Below are positions 1-6,193 of a stretch of 8,968 nt of DNA, piece by piece. The stretch is taken from positions 1-8,968 of the forward strand of contig JAANWY010000166.1 of NCBI GenBank assembly GCA_018263655.1, in the 5' to 3' direction. The translations under genes and the position numbers were made by a program. The stretch's first letter is position 1, and each line of letters begins with the position of its first letter. Under the pieces are notes generated by a model, which saw only the letters and a program-made list of their open reading frames with translations, ran no database searches and was not told where the DNA came from. The DNA comes from Anaerolineales bacterium. GTDB taxonomy: Bacteria > Chloroflexota > Anaerolineae > Epilineales > JAANWY01.

Positions 1-25
1 ACTGCGCGGGTGGCAGCCTGAGTAG

Positions 26-148
26 CTTGACAATGTTAAGTTCGGTTCAGAAACAGCCTTTTGCTCGCCGAAGGTCTCCTGACCGAGGCGAATGGGGCTC
101 GGTCAGGAGACCTTCGCCCAGCACGCCAGGCAACTTAACATTGTCAAG
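26..148. repeat. Nested palindromic repeat element (left edge)
   Basis: Two perfect inverted repeats are nested. The outer arms are 17 bp: 26-42 (CTTGACAATGTTAAGTT) and its exact reverse complement at 132-148. The inner arms are 19 bp: 69-87 and 98-116, separated by a 10-nt loop, with core CTCGGTCAGGAGACC. The outer arm is itself a near-palindrome (CTTRACAWTGTYAAG). The inner arm recurs as a 17-bp identical stretch at 6101-6117. No transposase or coding frame is present, so this is a REP/MITE-like non-autonomous repeat or a large hairpin. It lies just downstream of the minus-strand HAD gene and could help end that transcript, but there is no U-tract after the stem. Confidence 0.8.
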
Positions 149-194
149 GTAGTTACGTCGATTCTAAATTTGACTCAGAACTGGTCATTGGTGC

Positions 195-998
195 TCAGAC
201 GGATCTATCACGCCAGGCTGTCAGAACCTGTTCCAGATCGTCGAAAACCAGGTCAGGTTTGACATCGGCGTTAGCCAAGTCATCGCGGGTCGTCACGCCG
301 GTGAGGACCATGATCGTGCGCAGGCCGGCCCTGACACCACCCAGGATGTCGGTCTCGAGCCGGTCACCGATCAGCGCTGTTTCTGCAGCACTGGCACCGA
401 GGGTTCCCAGTGCTGTTTCTAGTACCCCGCGCTGCGGCTTACCGATGATGTGCGGGGCCACGTCTGTTGCGGCTTCGATGGCGGCCAAGATGGAGCCGGT
501 GCCCGGTTCCAGGCCGTGCTCGGTTGGCAGGGAGCGATCGGGGTTTGTGCCGATGAAGGTTGCGCCGGCTCGAATCGCCAACGTCGCCGTCCTCAGCTTC
601 TCGTACGTAATGTGGGTGTCGAGTCCTACCACCACGTACGCCGGCGACTCATCGGTGAGCGTGAACCCCTGCTCGCGGAGTGCATCTCGGAGCCCCTCCA
701 TGCCGATCGCGTACAGCGGTGTGCCGGGTTCGGCACGCTCGGCCAAGTACAGCGCTGTCGCTACCGCCGATGTCATGATTTGCTCCGGCGTCGCTTCAAT
801 GCCCATGCGGTCCAGCTTTTTGACGTACTGTTCCACCGTCTGTGTCGAGTTGTTTGTAAGTAATACGTACGGTACGTTCGCCTGTTGCAGCGCTTGCAGG
901 AAAGCGCGCGCCCCCGGCAGGCGCTCCTGACCTCGGTACAACACCCCGTCCATATCGAAGATGAAGGCTTTGATGGTGTGTAGATCGTCAGTGGTCAT
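195..998 (-). CDS. HAD-IIA family (NagD-like) phosphatase
   Basis: A 267-residue cytoplasmic HAD-superfamily phosphatase of subfamily IIA, the group that includes NagD, AraL and p-nitrophenyl/phosphoglycolate phosphatases. Visible motifs are motif I FDMDGV (catalytic Asp15 and Asp17), motif II TNNST (48-52), the conserved Lys187 in IIGKPQRG (motif III), and motif IV GDRLETD (211-217), which positions Mg2+. The C2-type cap lies between motifs II and III. The physiological substrate cannot be read from the sequence; sugar phosphates, phosphoglycolate and nucleotide monophosphates are all possible. The open frame extends upstream to 1157, but the ATG at 998 is chosen because it gives a family-length N-terminus directly before motif I and overlaps the recJ stop as ATGA. 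That overlap suggests translational coupling and co-transcription from the recJ promoter. Confidence 0.9.
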   Translation of the reverse strand: MTTDDLHTIKAFIFDMDGVLYRGQERLPGARAFLQALQQANVPYVLLTNNSTQTVEQYVKKLDRMGIEATPEQIMTSAVATALYLAERAEPGTPLYAIGMEGLRDALREQGFTLTDESPAYVVVGLDTHITYEKLRTATLAIRAGATFIGTNPDRSLPTEHGLEPGTGSILAAIEAATDVAPHIIGKPQRGVLETALGTLGASAAETALIGDRLETDILGGVRAGLRTIMVLTGVTTRDDLANADVKPDLVFDDLEQVLTAWRDRSV

Positions 999-2740
999 GT
1001 CTTTATGCTTGTACTCCCAGTCGCTCGTATGTCTTTCACATTCAGTTGCAGTTGTTCCTGACCGTTCCATACATCGATCTGAGGTGTGTAGACGATGTCG
1101 ATGTGTGCTGGCATGTTGTCGGCCCAGTGGCCCTGGCGGAACGCTATGGCGTCCCACACAATGCGCTCCTGCTCGAGCTTCAGGCGCAGGTGATTCCGCT
1201 CGTCGCCGACAGCGGAGAAGTCGCGCAGGGCGACATCGCGGGCCAGCAGTAGCGGAGCTGGGTTGTCAATCCCGAAGGGCTCGAGGGTCGTCAGAGCATA
1301 GAAGGTCTGAGTTTCCAACCGTGACAACGGCCATTCGAGATCGATTTCCAGCTCCGGCGCCAGGTCTTCGTCGGCTAGTTTGCGGGCAGCGATCTCGGTC
1401 AGCCGGCTGCGGAGTTCGTCGAGCTTCTTGGTGGCTACGGTCAGGCCGGCGGCCCCCTTGTGTCCGCCGTGCTTAATCAGTAGATCGGCCACCTCGTCCA
1501 GCGCTGCGACGACGTTGAACTCCGGAATGCTGCGCGCGGACCCTCGGCTGATCTCGTCCCCGATTTCCAGCGCCAGCGACGGCCGGTAGAACCGCTCAGT
1601 GAGCCGGCTGGCCACCAACCCGACGATACCTGGCACGAAGTCCTGCCCTCCGACGATGAGGAAAAAAGCGCTCTCCTCGCCTTCAACCTGGGCCAGTGCT
1701 TGCTCCAGCACCTGCTGCGTCAAGGCTCGGCGTTCGCGGTTGCGGGCATCCAGCTTCTCGGCCAGGGCCCGAGCTTCCGCCGGGTCTCGCGTGACGAGCA
1801 ACCGGTAGGCCAGCATGGCGTGATCCAGCCGGCCGGCGGCGTTCAGCCTCGGACCAAGCACATATCCGATGGTCTCGGAGTTGATGTGGCCGGGCTCGGC
1901 GCCGGCGACGTCCATCAGGGCCCGCACGCCAAGGCGCTCTGCGCGATTCAGAACAGTCAGACCTCGACGCACCAGTGACCGGTTCTCACCGATTAGCTTG
2001 GCGAGATCGGCTACTACCCCTAGCGCGACCAGATCGAGTAGTTCCTCTTCGTCGATTTTGCCTCGCGCCGTCCCGAGCGGAACACGGCCTTCCACGCGCA
2101 GCAGCGCCTGCGCGAGTTTGAAGGCCAGACCAACACCGGGTAGGTATTCAAAGTCGTACCGGCAGCCCGGCAGTTTGGGGTCGATCACGGCCACGGCCGG
2201 CGGCAGCGCTGCCACCGGCTCGTGGTGGTCGGTGATGATTAGGTCCAGCCCCAGACGCCGGCCGTGTTGCACTTGCTCGATGGCCCGAATCCCGCAGTCA
2301 ACAGTTATGACCAGGCTGATGCCCCGGCCGGCCAACTTGTCCAGCGCGCCGGTGTTGAGCCCATAGCCTTCCTCAATGCGGTGGGGGATGTACGGTTCAG
2401 CGCGGGCGCCCAGACTTCGCAGCACCTGAATCAGCAGTGCCGTCGACGTCACGCCATCGACATCGAAATCGCCGTACACTGCGATGCGCTCGCTCTGGCG
2501 GATCGCACTTCGGATGCGTGTGACGGCTTCGTTCACGCCGTGCAGCCGGAAGGGGTTATCGTCGTCTGGGGTGCCGTCTAGGAACGCGCGGATGGCGTCG
2601 GGATCGGTCAGCCCACGGCTGTGGAGGATCTGTAAGACAAGTGGGTGAAGGTCGCCAGAGCGCTCTAAGGAGGCCGGCGACGGCGATGCTTTCAGTTTCC
2701 AACGGTAGCGGCTGGCGTCTGTGCGTGTCTCGTGACTCAT
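995..2740 (-). CDS. recJ: Single-stranded-DNA-specific exonuclease RecJ
   Basis: A 581-residue protein, normal length for bacterial RecJ, the 5'-3' ssDNA exonuclease of RecF-pathway recombination and mismatch/base-excision repair. The DHH phosphoesterase domain shows DFDVDG (91-96), TVDCG (146-150), the namesake DHH in TDHHEP (171-173) and the IDPKLPGC region. The core continues through GPRLNAAGRL (about 296-305). The DHHA1 domain has GGHKGAAG (425-432). The last 110 residues form the OB-like ssDNA-binding domain with EPFGIDNPAP. All expected metal-binding acidic residues are present. The frame stays open to 2824, but the ATG at 2740 is preferred: a near-consensus promoter lies immediately upstream, and the residues before it look non-coding. 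Its stop overlaps the start of the HAD phosphatase gene by 4 bp. Confidence 0.96.
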   Translation of the reverse strand: MSHETRTDASRYRWKLKASPSPASLERSGDLHPLVLQILHSRGLTDPDAIRAFLDGTPDDDNPFRLHGVNEAVTRIRSAIRQSERIAVYGDFDVDGVTSTALLIQVLRSLGARAEPYIPHRIEEGYGLNTGALDKLAGRGISLVITVDCGIRAIEQVQHGRRLGLDLIITDHHEPVAALPPAVAVIDPKLPGCRYDFEYLPGVGLAFKLAQALLRVEGRVPLGTARGKIDEEELLDLVALGVVADLAKLIGENRSLVRRGLTVLNRAERLGVRALMDVAGAEPGHINSETIGYVLGPRLNAAGRLDHAMLAYRLLVTRDPAEARALAEKLDARNRERRALTQQVLEQALAQVEGEESAFFLIVGGQDFVPGIVGLVASRLTERFYRPSLALEIGDEISRGSARSIPEFNVVAALDEVADLLIKHGGHKGAAGLTVATKKLDELRSRLTEIAARKLADEDLAPELEIDLEWPLSRLETQTFYALTTLEPFGIDNPAPLLLARDVALRDFSAVGDERNHLRLKLEQERIVWDAIAFRQGHWADNMPAHIDIVYTPQIDVWNGQEQLQLNVKDIRATGSTSIKT

Positions 2741-2747
2741 CCCCGAT

Positions 2748-2776
2748 ATTATAGGGGAAGCTGGCCTCCTTGACAA
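2748..2776 (-). promoter_or_regulatory. recJ promoter, predicted leaderless transcript
   Basis: Read on the minus strand, a -35 TTGTCA (2776-2771, 5/6 match) is followed by a 17-nt spacer and a perfect -10 TATAAT (2753-2748). Only 7 nt separate the -10 from the recJ ATG at 2740, so the expected transcription start falls at or next to the A of the ATG. No Shine-Dalgarno sequence fits between. The -35 lies within a partial copy of the CTTGACAATGT box (2769-2779), which could allow a repressor to compete with RNA polymerase. Confidence 0.75.
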
Positions 2777-2800
2777 TGTGAGTAGCTGGTGTTTACCCAT

Positions 2801-2884
2801 AACTTGGATGTCAAGTTGTTTCACGTGTGAGCTGCGCGCACCTCGAACAAGTTCGAGTGTCCAGGAAGCTGAAACTTGTTTCAG
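2801..2884. promoter_or_regulatory. Cluster of short perfect palindromes between recJ and fmt
   Basis: Four perfect dyads lie between the divergent promoters. They are AACTTG-5-CAAGTT (2801-2817), TCAC-2-GTGA (2821-2830), CTCGAAC-AA-GTTCGAG (2842-2857) and CTGAAAC-TT-GTTTCAG (2869-2884). The last two share the same 7-2-7 design and their centres are 27 bp apart. Such dyads may be operator sites for a dimeric regulator of either promoter. The region is upstream of both predicted transcription starts, so an RNA-level role would need another promoter. The function is unknown. The GAAC/GTTC spacing of 2 nt does not match the usual 4-nt spacing of Gram-positive LexA boxes. Confidence 0.5.
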
Positions 2885-2952
2885 GTCTTAGGAGTTCGGC
2901 CTTGCCTCTACTTGACAGGTGACTTATGGGGAAACACCAGGAGTAGGCGTTC

Positions 2953-2981
2953 TTGCAAGACTACATAACATGTGGTAAAAT
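2953..2981 (+). promoter_or_regulatory. fmt promoter, predicted leaderless transcript
   Basis: TTGCAA (2953-2958), a 17-nt spacer, then TAAAAT (2976-2981), which is preceded by TGG (an extended -10 TGn). The ATG at 2989 follows after exactly 7 nt (AAGCCTA), so transcription should start at about the first base of the start codon. No ribosome-binding site fits. The geometry is the same as at the divergent recJ promoter. Confidence 0.72.
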
Positions 2982-2988
2982 AAGCCTA

Positions 2989-3933
2989 ATGAAGACACGA
3001 ATCGTATTTATGGGTACGCCGGCGTTCTCTGTGCCGTCACTGAGGCGGCTGATCGAGGCGCCAGGCCTTGAAGTTGTAGCAATTCTTACACAACCGGACC
3101 GGCCGGCCGGCCGAGGGCGTGAGCCGAAGCCATCGCCCGTGAAGCGGGTTGCGCAAAAACATGACATAATAATACAGCAACCTAAGCGTTTGCGGGACAA
3201 CACGGAGATGCTCGATATCTTGCGCGATCTGGCGCCGGATGTGATCGTGGTAGCTGCTTATGGCCTAATCCTGCCGACGTCTGTGTTGGCGGTGCCGCCG
3301 CACGGCTGTGTCAACGTACATGCGTCGCTCCTACCCAGACATCGTGGGGCGGCGCCGGTGGCAGCCGCCATCCTCGACGGAGATGAGGAGACCGGCGTGA
3401 CCATCATGCTCATGGACGAAGAAATGGATCACGGGCCCGTGTTGGCACAGCGGGTTACGCCGATTCGGCCTGATGATGCGCGCGCTTCGCTCACCCATCG
3501 GCTTGCTGAACGGGGGGCTGAGTTGTTGGTGGCGGTGCTGCCCCAGCGAGTGGCCGGCGAAATCGAGCCGCAGCCGCAGGATCACGATGCGGCCACGTAC
3601 GCAGGGTTGCTCAAGAAAGAGGACGGCGATATTGATTGGACGCAGCCGGCGGGCCGCATCGCGCGCATGACGCGGGCCTACGATCCGTGGCCTGGTGCGT
3701 ACACATCCTTTAGTGGCCGGCTGTTCAAAGTGCTCGACGCGGAAGCGCTCGACATTGACACCGGCGGCGAACAGGCCGGCACTGTGATCGAGGCCGATCC
3801 AGGTTTCGCGGTCGTGGCGGGTGGCGGTGCGGTCGTGTTGAAGGAGGTACAGTTGGCTGGCAAACGCGCGATGGACATCGACGCCTTCGCACACGGTCAA
3901 CGCGATTTCGTTGGTTCGATACTCGGAACTTAG
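2989..3933 (+). CDS. fmt: Methionyl-tRNA formyltransferase
   Basis: A 314-residue enzyme, normal family length, which transfers a formyl group from 10-formyl-tetrahydrofolate to initiator Met-tRNA in the cytoplasm. The N-terminal Rossmann domain begins MKTRIVFMGTPAFSVPSL. The catalytic triad is visible as Asn109 and His111 in VNVHASLLPRHRG and Asp147 in EEMDHGPVL. The C-terminal OB-like tRNA-binding domain runs from about 206 (KKEDGDIDW) to GKRAM near 291-295. The frame can start at a TTG at 2953, but the ATG at 2989 is chosen because the family N-terminus begins there and a promoter fits just upstream. The usual partner def (peptide deformylase) is not adjacent; the gene stands alone, divergent from recJ. 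Confidence 0.96.
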   Translation: MKTRIVFMGTPAFSVPSLRRLIEAPGLEVVAILTQPDRPAGRGREPKPSPVKRVAQKHDIIIQQPKRLRDNTEMLDILRDLAPDVIVVAAYGLILPTSVLAVPPHGCVNVHASLLPRHRGAAPVAAAILDGDEETGVTIMLMDEEMDHGPVLAQRVTPIRPDDARASLTHRLAERGAELLVAVLPQRVAGEIEPQPQDHDAATYAGLLKKEDGDIDWTQPAGRIARMTRAYDPWPGAYTSFSGRLFKVLDAEALDIDTGGEQAGTVIEADPGFAVVAGGGAVVLKEVQLAGKRAMDIDAFAHGQRDFVGSILGT

Positions 3934-3934
3934 G

Positions 3935-3951
3935 AACTTAACACTGTCAAG
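3935..3951. repeat. CTTRACAWTGTYAAG box copy after fmt
   Basis: AACTTAACACTGTCAAG differs at one base from the outer arm of the left-edge element (132-148). It begins one base after the fmt stop codon. The core CTTAACACTGTCAAG (3937-3951) is a near-perfect 15-bp palindrome. Confidence 0.6.
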
Positions 3952-3960
3952 TTCATGAAT

Positions 3961-4001
3961 GGCGCTTAGGACTTCCCGGCATCTGTTGTGATGCCAGCGC
4001 C
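3961..4001 (+). other. Bulged hairpin downstream of fmt
   Basis: Two stems stack on the right arm: GGCATC (3978-3983) pairs with GATGCC (3990-3995) across a 6-nt loop, and GGCGCT (3961-3966) pairs with AGCGCC (3996-4001), leaving an 11-nt bulge on the left. It sits 28 nt past the fmt stop. No U-run follows, so it may be a 3'-end stabiliser or repeat remnant and is not a typical intrinsic terminator. Confidence 0.4.
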
Positions 4002-4066
4002 GCCTTCGGTGCATAGGTGCTGAGGTACAAGAGAGATGACAGGGTTCGTTGAGAGTCTAGCCCTTT

Positions 4067-4098
4067 CTCCCCTGCTCCTCCGCCCCCCTGCCCCTCTG
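4067..4098. repeat. Degenerate 8-bp pyrimidine tandem repeat
   Basis: Four octamers (CTCCCCTG, CTCCTCCG, CCCCCCTG, CCCCTCTG) run in phase. The only purines in the tract are G at 4074, 4082, 4090 and 4098, exactly every 8 bases. The minus strand therefore carries several G-runs that could fold as a G-quadruplex. The tract lies about 35 bp upstream of the cohesin-like gene, in an otherwise gene-free stretch (3934-4132). Confidence 0.55.
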
Positions 4099-4132
4099 CT
4101 CAGAAGAGCCCTGCCCCGGCGAAAGGAAGATC

Positions 4133-5176
4133 ATGAAAGATACATCGGAGCTGCCCGAACGCTCGGGCGGCATTGACTTCGATCATAGTGACGCCCAGGC
4201 TCAGGATGTCGTTGGGCGCGACAAAATCGAACTCAACCTGCCCCCGATATTGCGTAGGGGGTGTTATGCTCAACTGGCAGAAAACGTCAAGATCACGGTT
4301 GTTCTCGGTGCGTTGTTGCTGTTGATCTACGCTTTCTTCCAGACGAATCTACCGCGAGTCAATCAGGCGACGCCGACACCGACAATTTCGGCAACGGCCA
4401 CGCCGACGGCGACTCCCCAACCTCCGGCGACACCGGTGGAGGACGGAGAGCGCGAACGGACAGCGACGGCCGCACCGCCGTCGGGTGGCGTGGCGACGGC
4501 CGTCAACCCGAACGAAGGCACACCGTTGGTCGTGGAAACGCCTGAGCCGGCTTCGACGCCGGTCTCAGGGCGCGTGACTGCGACACCCACACTGACACCT
4601 GAGTCTGCGCCTATCCCGCGGCCGGCGACGCCAACGTCACGTCCGACGCCGACACCGGCGCCACCGACGCCCAGCCCGCGGCCGGCGCCGACGAACACAC
4701 TGCGGCCGGCGACGCCGATGCCGGACTGCCCTTCGACCAGCGTGCGTCTCGGTCCTGTTGCGAAGTTGGTGAGGGTGGGTGATGTGTTCACGATGAGTGC
4801 GCGCGTGTCGTGTGCTAAGGAATTGGCCGGCTACCAGGTCGAGTTGAGTTTTGATCCCTCAGTAGTGATCGTTCAGCGTGTGGACAGCGGCGGGTTCATG
4901 GCCAGCGCGGGCGGATCGGCCTTCGTCGCCGGCCCGGATGTGAACAACGACGCCGGCACGGCGAGCATCGGCGCCGTCGTTCTGCGGCCTGGACCCTATC
5001 CGTATGGGTCAGGCACGCTGGCGTCCTTCACGCTGAAAGCCGTGGCCGAGGGTTCGTCGGACCTCGGTCTGAGCGCGAGTCTTTCGAACGCAAGCGCTCA
5101 GCCGGTGCCGCTCGATGTGTCCGGTGCAGCCGTCGTCGTGAAGCCGGCGAGTACACCGACGCCCACGCCACCATAG
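4133..5176 (+). CDS. Membrane-anchored protein with Thr/Pro linker and cohesin-like domain
   Basis: A 347-residue protein. Residues 1-50 are hydrophilic and contain QDVVGRDKIELNLPP, resembling a 'GDVVGRDKI' segment I recall from Chloroflexota and cyanobacterial multidomain proteins. A single transmembrane helix follows (about 52-69, VKITVVLGALLLLIYAFF); two Arg before it suggest N-inside, C-outside topology. Residues 80-198 are a Thr/Pro/Ala-rich linker. Residues about 202-337 resemble a cohesin/CBM-type beta-sandwich (VRVGDVFTMSARV, GYQVELSFDPSVV, GTLASFTLKAV, LDVSGAAVVV). Cys199 and Cys227 could form a disulfide. The protein ends in a second short TPTPTPP run with no domain after it. It may display a carbohydrate- or protein-binding module on the cell surface, but no partner is seen. 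The start is supported by AGGAAG at 4124-4129. A terminator at 5201-5247 closes the unit. Confidence 0.82.
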   Translation: MKDTSELPERSGGIDFDHSDAQAQDVVGRDKIELNLPPILRRGCYAQLAENVKITVVLGALLLLIYAFFQTNLPRVNQATPTPTISATATPTATPQPPATPVEDGERERTATAAPPSGGVATAVNPNEGTPLVVETPEPASTPVSGRVTATPTLTPESAPIPRPATPTSRPTPTPAPPTPSPRPAPTNTLRPATPMPDCPSTSVRLGPVAKLVRVGDVFTMSARVSCAKELAGYQVELSFDPSVVIVQRVDSGGFMASAGGSAFVAGPDVNNDAGTASIGAVVLRPGPYPYGSGTLASFTLKAVAEGSSDLGLSASLSNASAQPVPLDVSGAAVVVKPASTPTPTPP

Positions 5177-5200
5177 TTTTTGAACACAGAAAAGGTCCGG

Positions 5201-5247
5201 AAAAAAGGGGTCGGTGGGGCCGCCCGCCCCCACCGACCCCTTTTTTT
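5201..5247. terminator. Strong intrinsic terminator, bidirectional
   Basis: A perfect 13-bp stem, GGGGTCGGTGGGG (5207-5219) with CCCCACCGACCCC (5228-5240), has an 8-nt loop, six A before it and seven T after it. The flanking A and T runs can extend pairing and give a U-tract on either strand. It ends the cohesin-like gene and insulates lipB. Confidence 0.9.
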
Positions 5248-5260
5248 CGCATTTCGATGA

Positions 5261-5280
5261 ACTCAGGATGCTAGTCCTGA
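5261..5280. repeat. ACTCAGGATGCT repeat word with dyad
   Basis: ACTCAGGATGCT (5261-5272) is identical to 8932-8943 and to the reverse complement of 8820-8831, both in the right-edge inverted-repeat element. Here it also forms the dyad TCAGGA-6-TCCTGA (5263-5280). It is likely a remnant or partial copy of the same dispersed repeat family. Confidence 0.55.
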
Positions 5281-5352
5281 TACCTCCTGAACGGTTACCA
5301 AATTTGTTCCAAAGTCCAATAGTTTACGAGTGTGACGTTGTGGAATGGAATA

Positions 5353-6054
5353 ATGTACTTGCTGAATTTGGGGTTGGTTTCGTACGACGACGGATTGGCG
5401 TTGCAGCATCGGATTGTTGAAAGGTGTAAGGCTGGACAACTCGACGACGTCTTGATCTTGCTAGAACATCCGCCTGTGATCACCCTGGGCCGGCAGGCGG
5501 ACGAGACGAACATCATCGCCGCCCCCGAGTTTCTGGGCGAACTGGGCATTCAGGTCCGGCGCGTCGAGCGGGGCGGCGACGTTACGTATCACGGCCCGGG
5601 CCAGCTTATGGGGTACCCGATTCTCAACCTCCGCGACCACCGAAAAGACGTCGGTTGGTATATCAGTTCGTTGCAAGCGGTTCTGGTCGATGTTTTGGCC
5701 GAGTTTGGGATCGATGCTGAACCGCGTAGCGGTGAGAAGACGGGCGTGTGGATCGGGAACGACAAAATTGTTGCCATTGGTGCTCGCATTGAGGAGTGGG
5801 TCTCGTACCACGGCTTCGCCCTCTACGTTGATCCCATCATGCCGCACTTCGACCTAATCGTGCCGTGTGGGTTGCCAGATACTGGCCTTGCCGGCATGCA
5901 GCAGATACTTGGTGGAGAGGTCGACCCGGACGCTGTGCGCCGGGCCGTTGCGAAGCATTTTGGCCGCGTATTCGGTGTCGACTTGCAAGAGGTGACCGTG
6001 GCTGAACTTGGGCTCACTGAGCCGGCGTCCTTGGCGCCGGTCGCCGCACGCTGA
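5353..6054 (+). CDS. lipB: Octanoyltransferase LipB
   Basis: A 233-residue lipoyl(octanoyl) transferase that moves octanoyl from acyl carrier protein to lipoyl domains of 2-oxoacid dehydrogenases and the glycine cleavage H protein, the first step of lipoate synthesis. Family signatures are EHPPVITLGR (38-47), RGGDVTYHGPGQ (73-84) and GARIEEWVSYHGFALYV. The catalytic pair is visible as Lys138 in NDKIVAIG and Cys172 in LIVPCGL. A GTG at 5332 is in frame, but the ATG at 5353 (MYLLNLGLVSY) matches the usual N-terminus. No strong Shine-Dalgarno or promoter is seen; GGAATGGAA lies just upstream. The lipoyl synthase gene lipA is not in this window. Confidence 0.95.
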   Translation: MYLLNLGLVSYDDGLALQHRIVERCKAGQLDDVLILLEHPPVITLGRQADETNIIAAPEFLGELGIQVRRVERGGDVTYHGPGQLMGYPILNLRDHRKDVGWYISSLQAVLVDVLAEFGIDAEPRSGEKTGVWIGNDKIVAIGARIEEWVSYHGFALYVDPIMPHFDLIVPCGLPDTGLAGMQQILGGEVDPDAVRRAVAKHFGRVFGVDLQEVTVAELGLTEPASLAPVAAR

Positions 6055-6100
6055 AAAGCAACCTGCTGTCTCATTATTGAAATCGTTCTTCCGCTGCCGT

Positions 6101-6117
6101 GGCTCGGTCAGGAGACC
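6101..6117. repeat. Copy of the GGCTCGGTCAGGAGACC repeat word
   Basis: These 17 bases are identical to 96-112 in the left-edge palindrome; the 15-base core also occurs inverted at 73-87. The word abuts the 21-bp tandem array and so sits in the lipB-tryptophanase gap. Confidence 0.65.
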
Positions 6118-6177
6118 GGCCACAGCGGTGTTAGTACCGGCCACAGCGGTGTTAGTACCGGCCACAGCGGTGTTAGT
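6115..6177 (+). repeat. Three perfect 21-bp tandem repeats upstream of the tryptophanase gene
   Basis: Three identical 21-bp units (6115-6135, 6136-6156, 6157-6177). Each begins ACCGGCCACAGCGG and ends TGTTAGT, and each contains the weak dyad ACCG-7-CGGT. The array ends 3 bp before the tryptophanase ribosome-binding site. Its length is two helical turns per unit, as expected for an operator array, and a multiple of three, so it keeps the reading frame (PATAVLV) open into the gene. Whether it is regulatory, a slippage product or a remnant of the adjacent repeat word cannot be settled here. Confidence 0.9.
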
Positions 6178-6180
6178 AAT

Positions 6181-6186
6181 GGAGGT
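6181..6186 (+). promoter_or_regulatory. Ribosome-binding site deciding the tryptophanase start
   Basis: GGAGGT with about 8 nt to the ATG at 6194. It rules out the much longer open frame from 6008 and the ATG at 6179, which overlaps the site. Confidence 0.8.
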
Positions 6187-6193
6187 TCACTGC

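Noticed and set aside
27..55. Promoter starting from TTGACA in the left palindrome
   Set aside because: No -10-like hexamer occurs at 16-18 nt on either strand.
259..930. 223-residue plus-strand open frame
   Set aside because: It lies antisense to the well-supported HAD phosphatase and shows only low-complexity Ser/Arg/Ala composition without motifs.
2842..2857. LexA/SOS box upstream of recJ
   Set aside because: The GAAC and GTTC halves are 2 nt apart, whereas the known Gram-positive-type box has 4 nt; the match is not close enough to name.
3331..4014. 227-residue minus-strand open frame over fmt
   Set aside because: It is antisense to the catalytic region of fmt and has no recognisable domain; high-GC codon bias explains the open frame.
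6115..6177. CRISPR array
   Set aside because: The units are directly adjacent with no spacers, and no cas genes are present.
6055..6180. tnaC-like leader peptide
   Set aside because: No short frame with a start codon, ribosome-binding site and a Trp codon could be found upstream of the tryptophanase gene.
6008..6193. N-terminal extension of the tryptophanase frame through the 21-bp repeats
   Set aside because: It overlaps the lipB end, encodes repetitive PATAVLV, and a good ribosome-binding site precedes the ATG at 6194 where family similarity begins.
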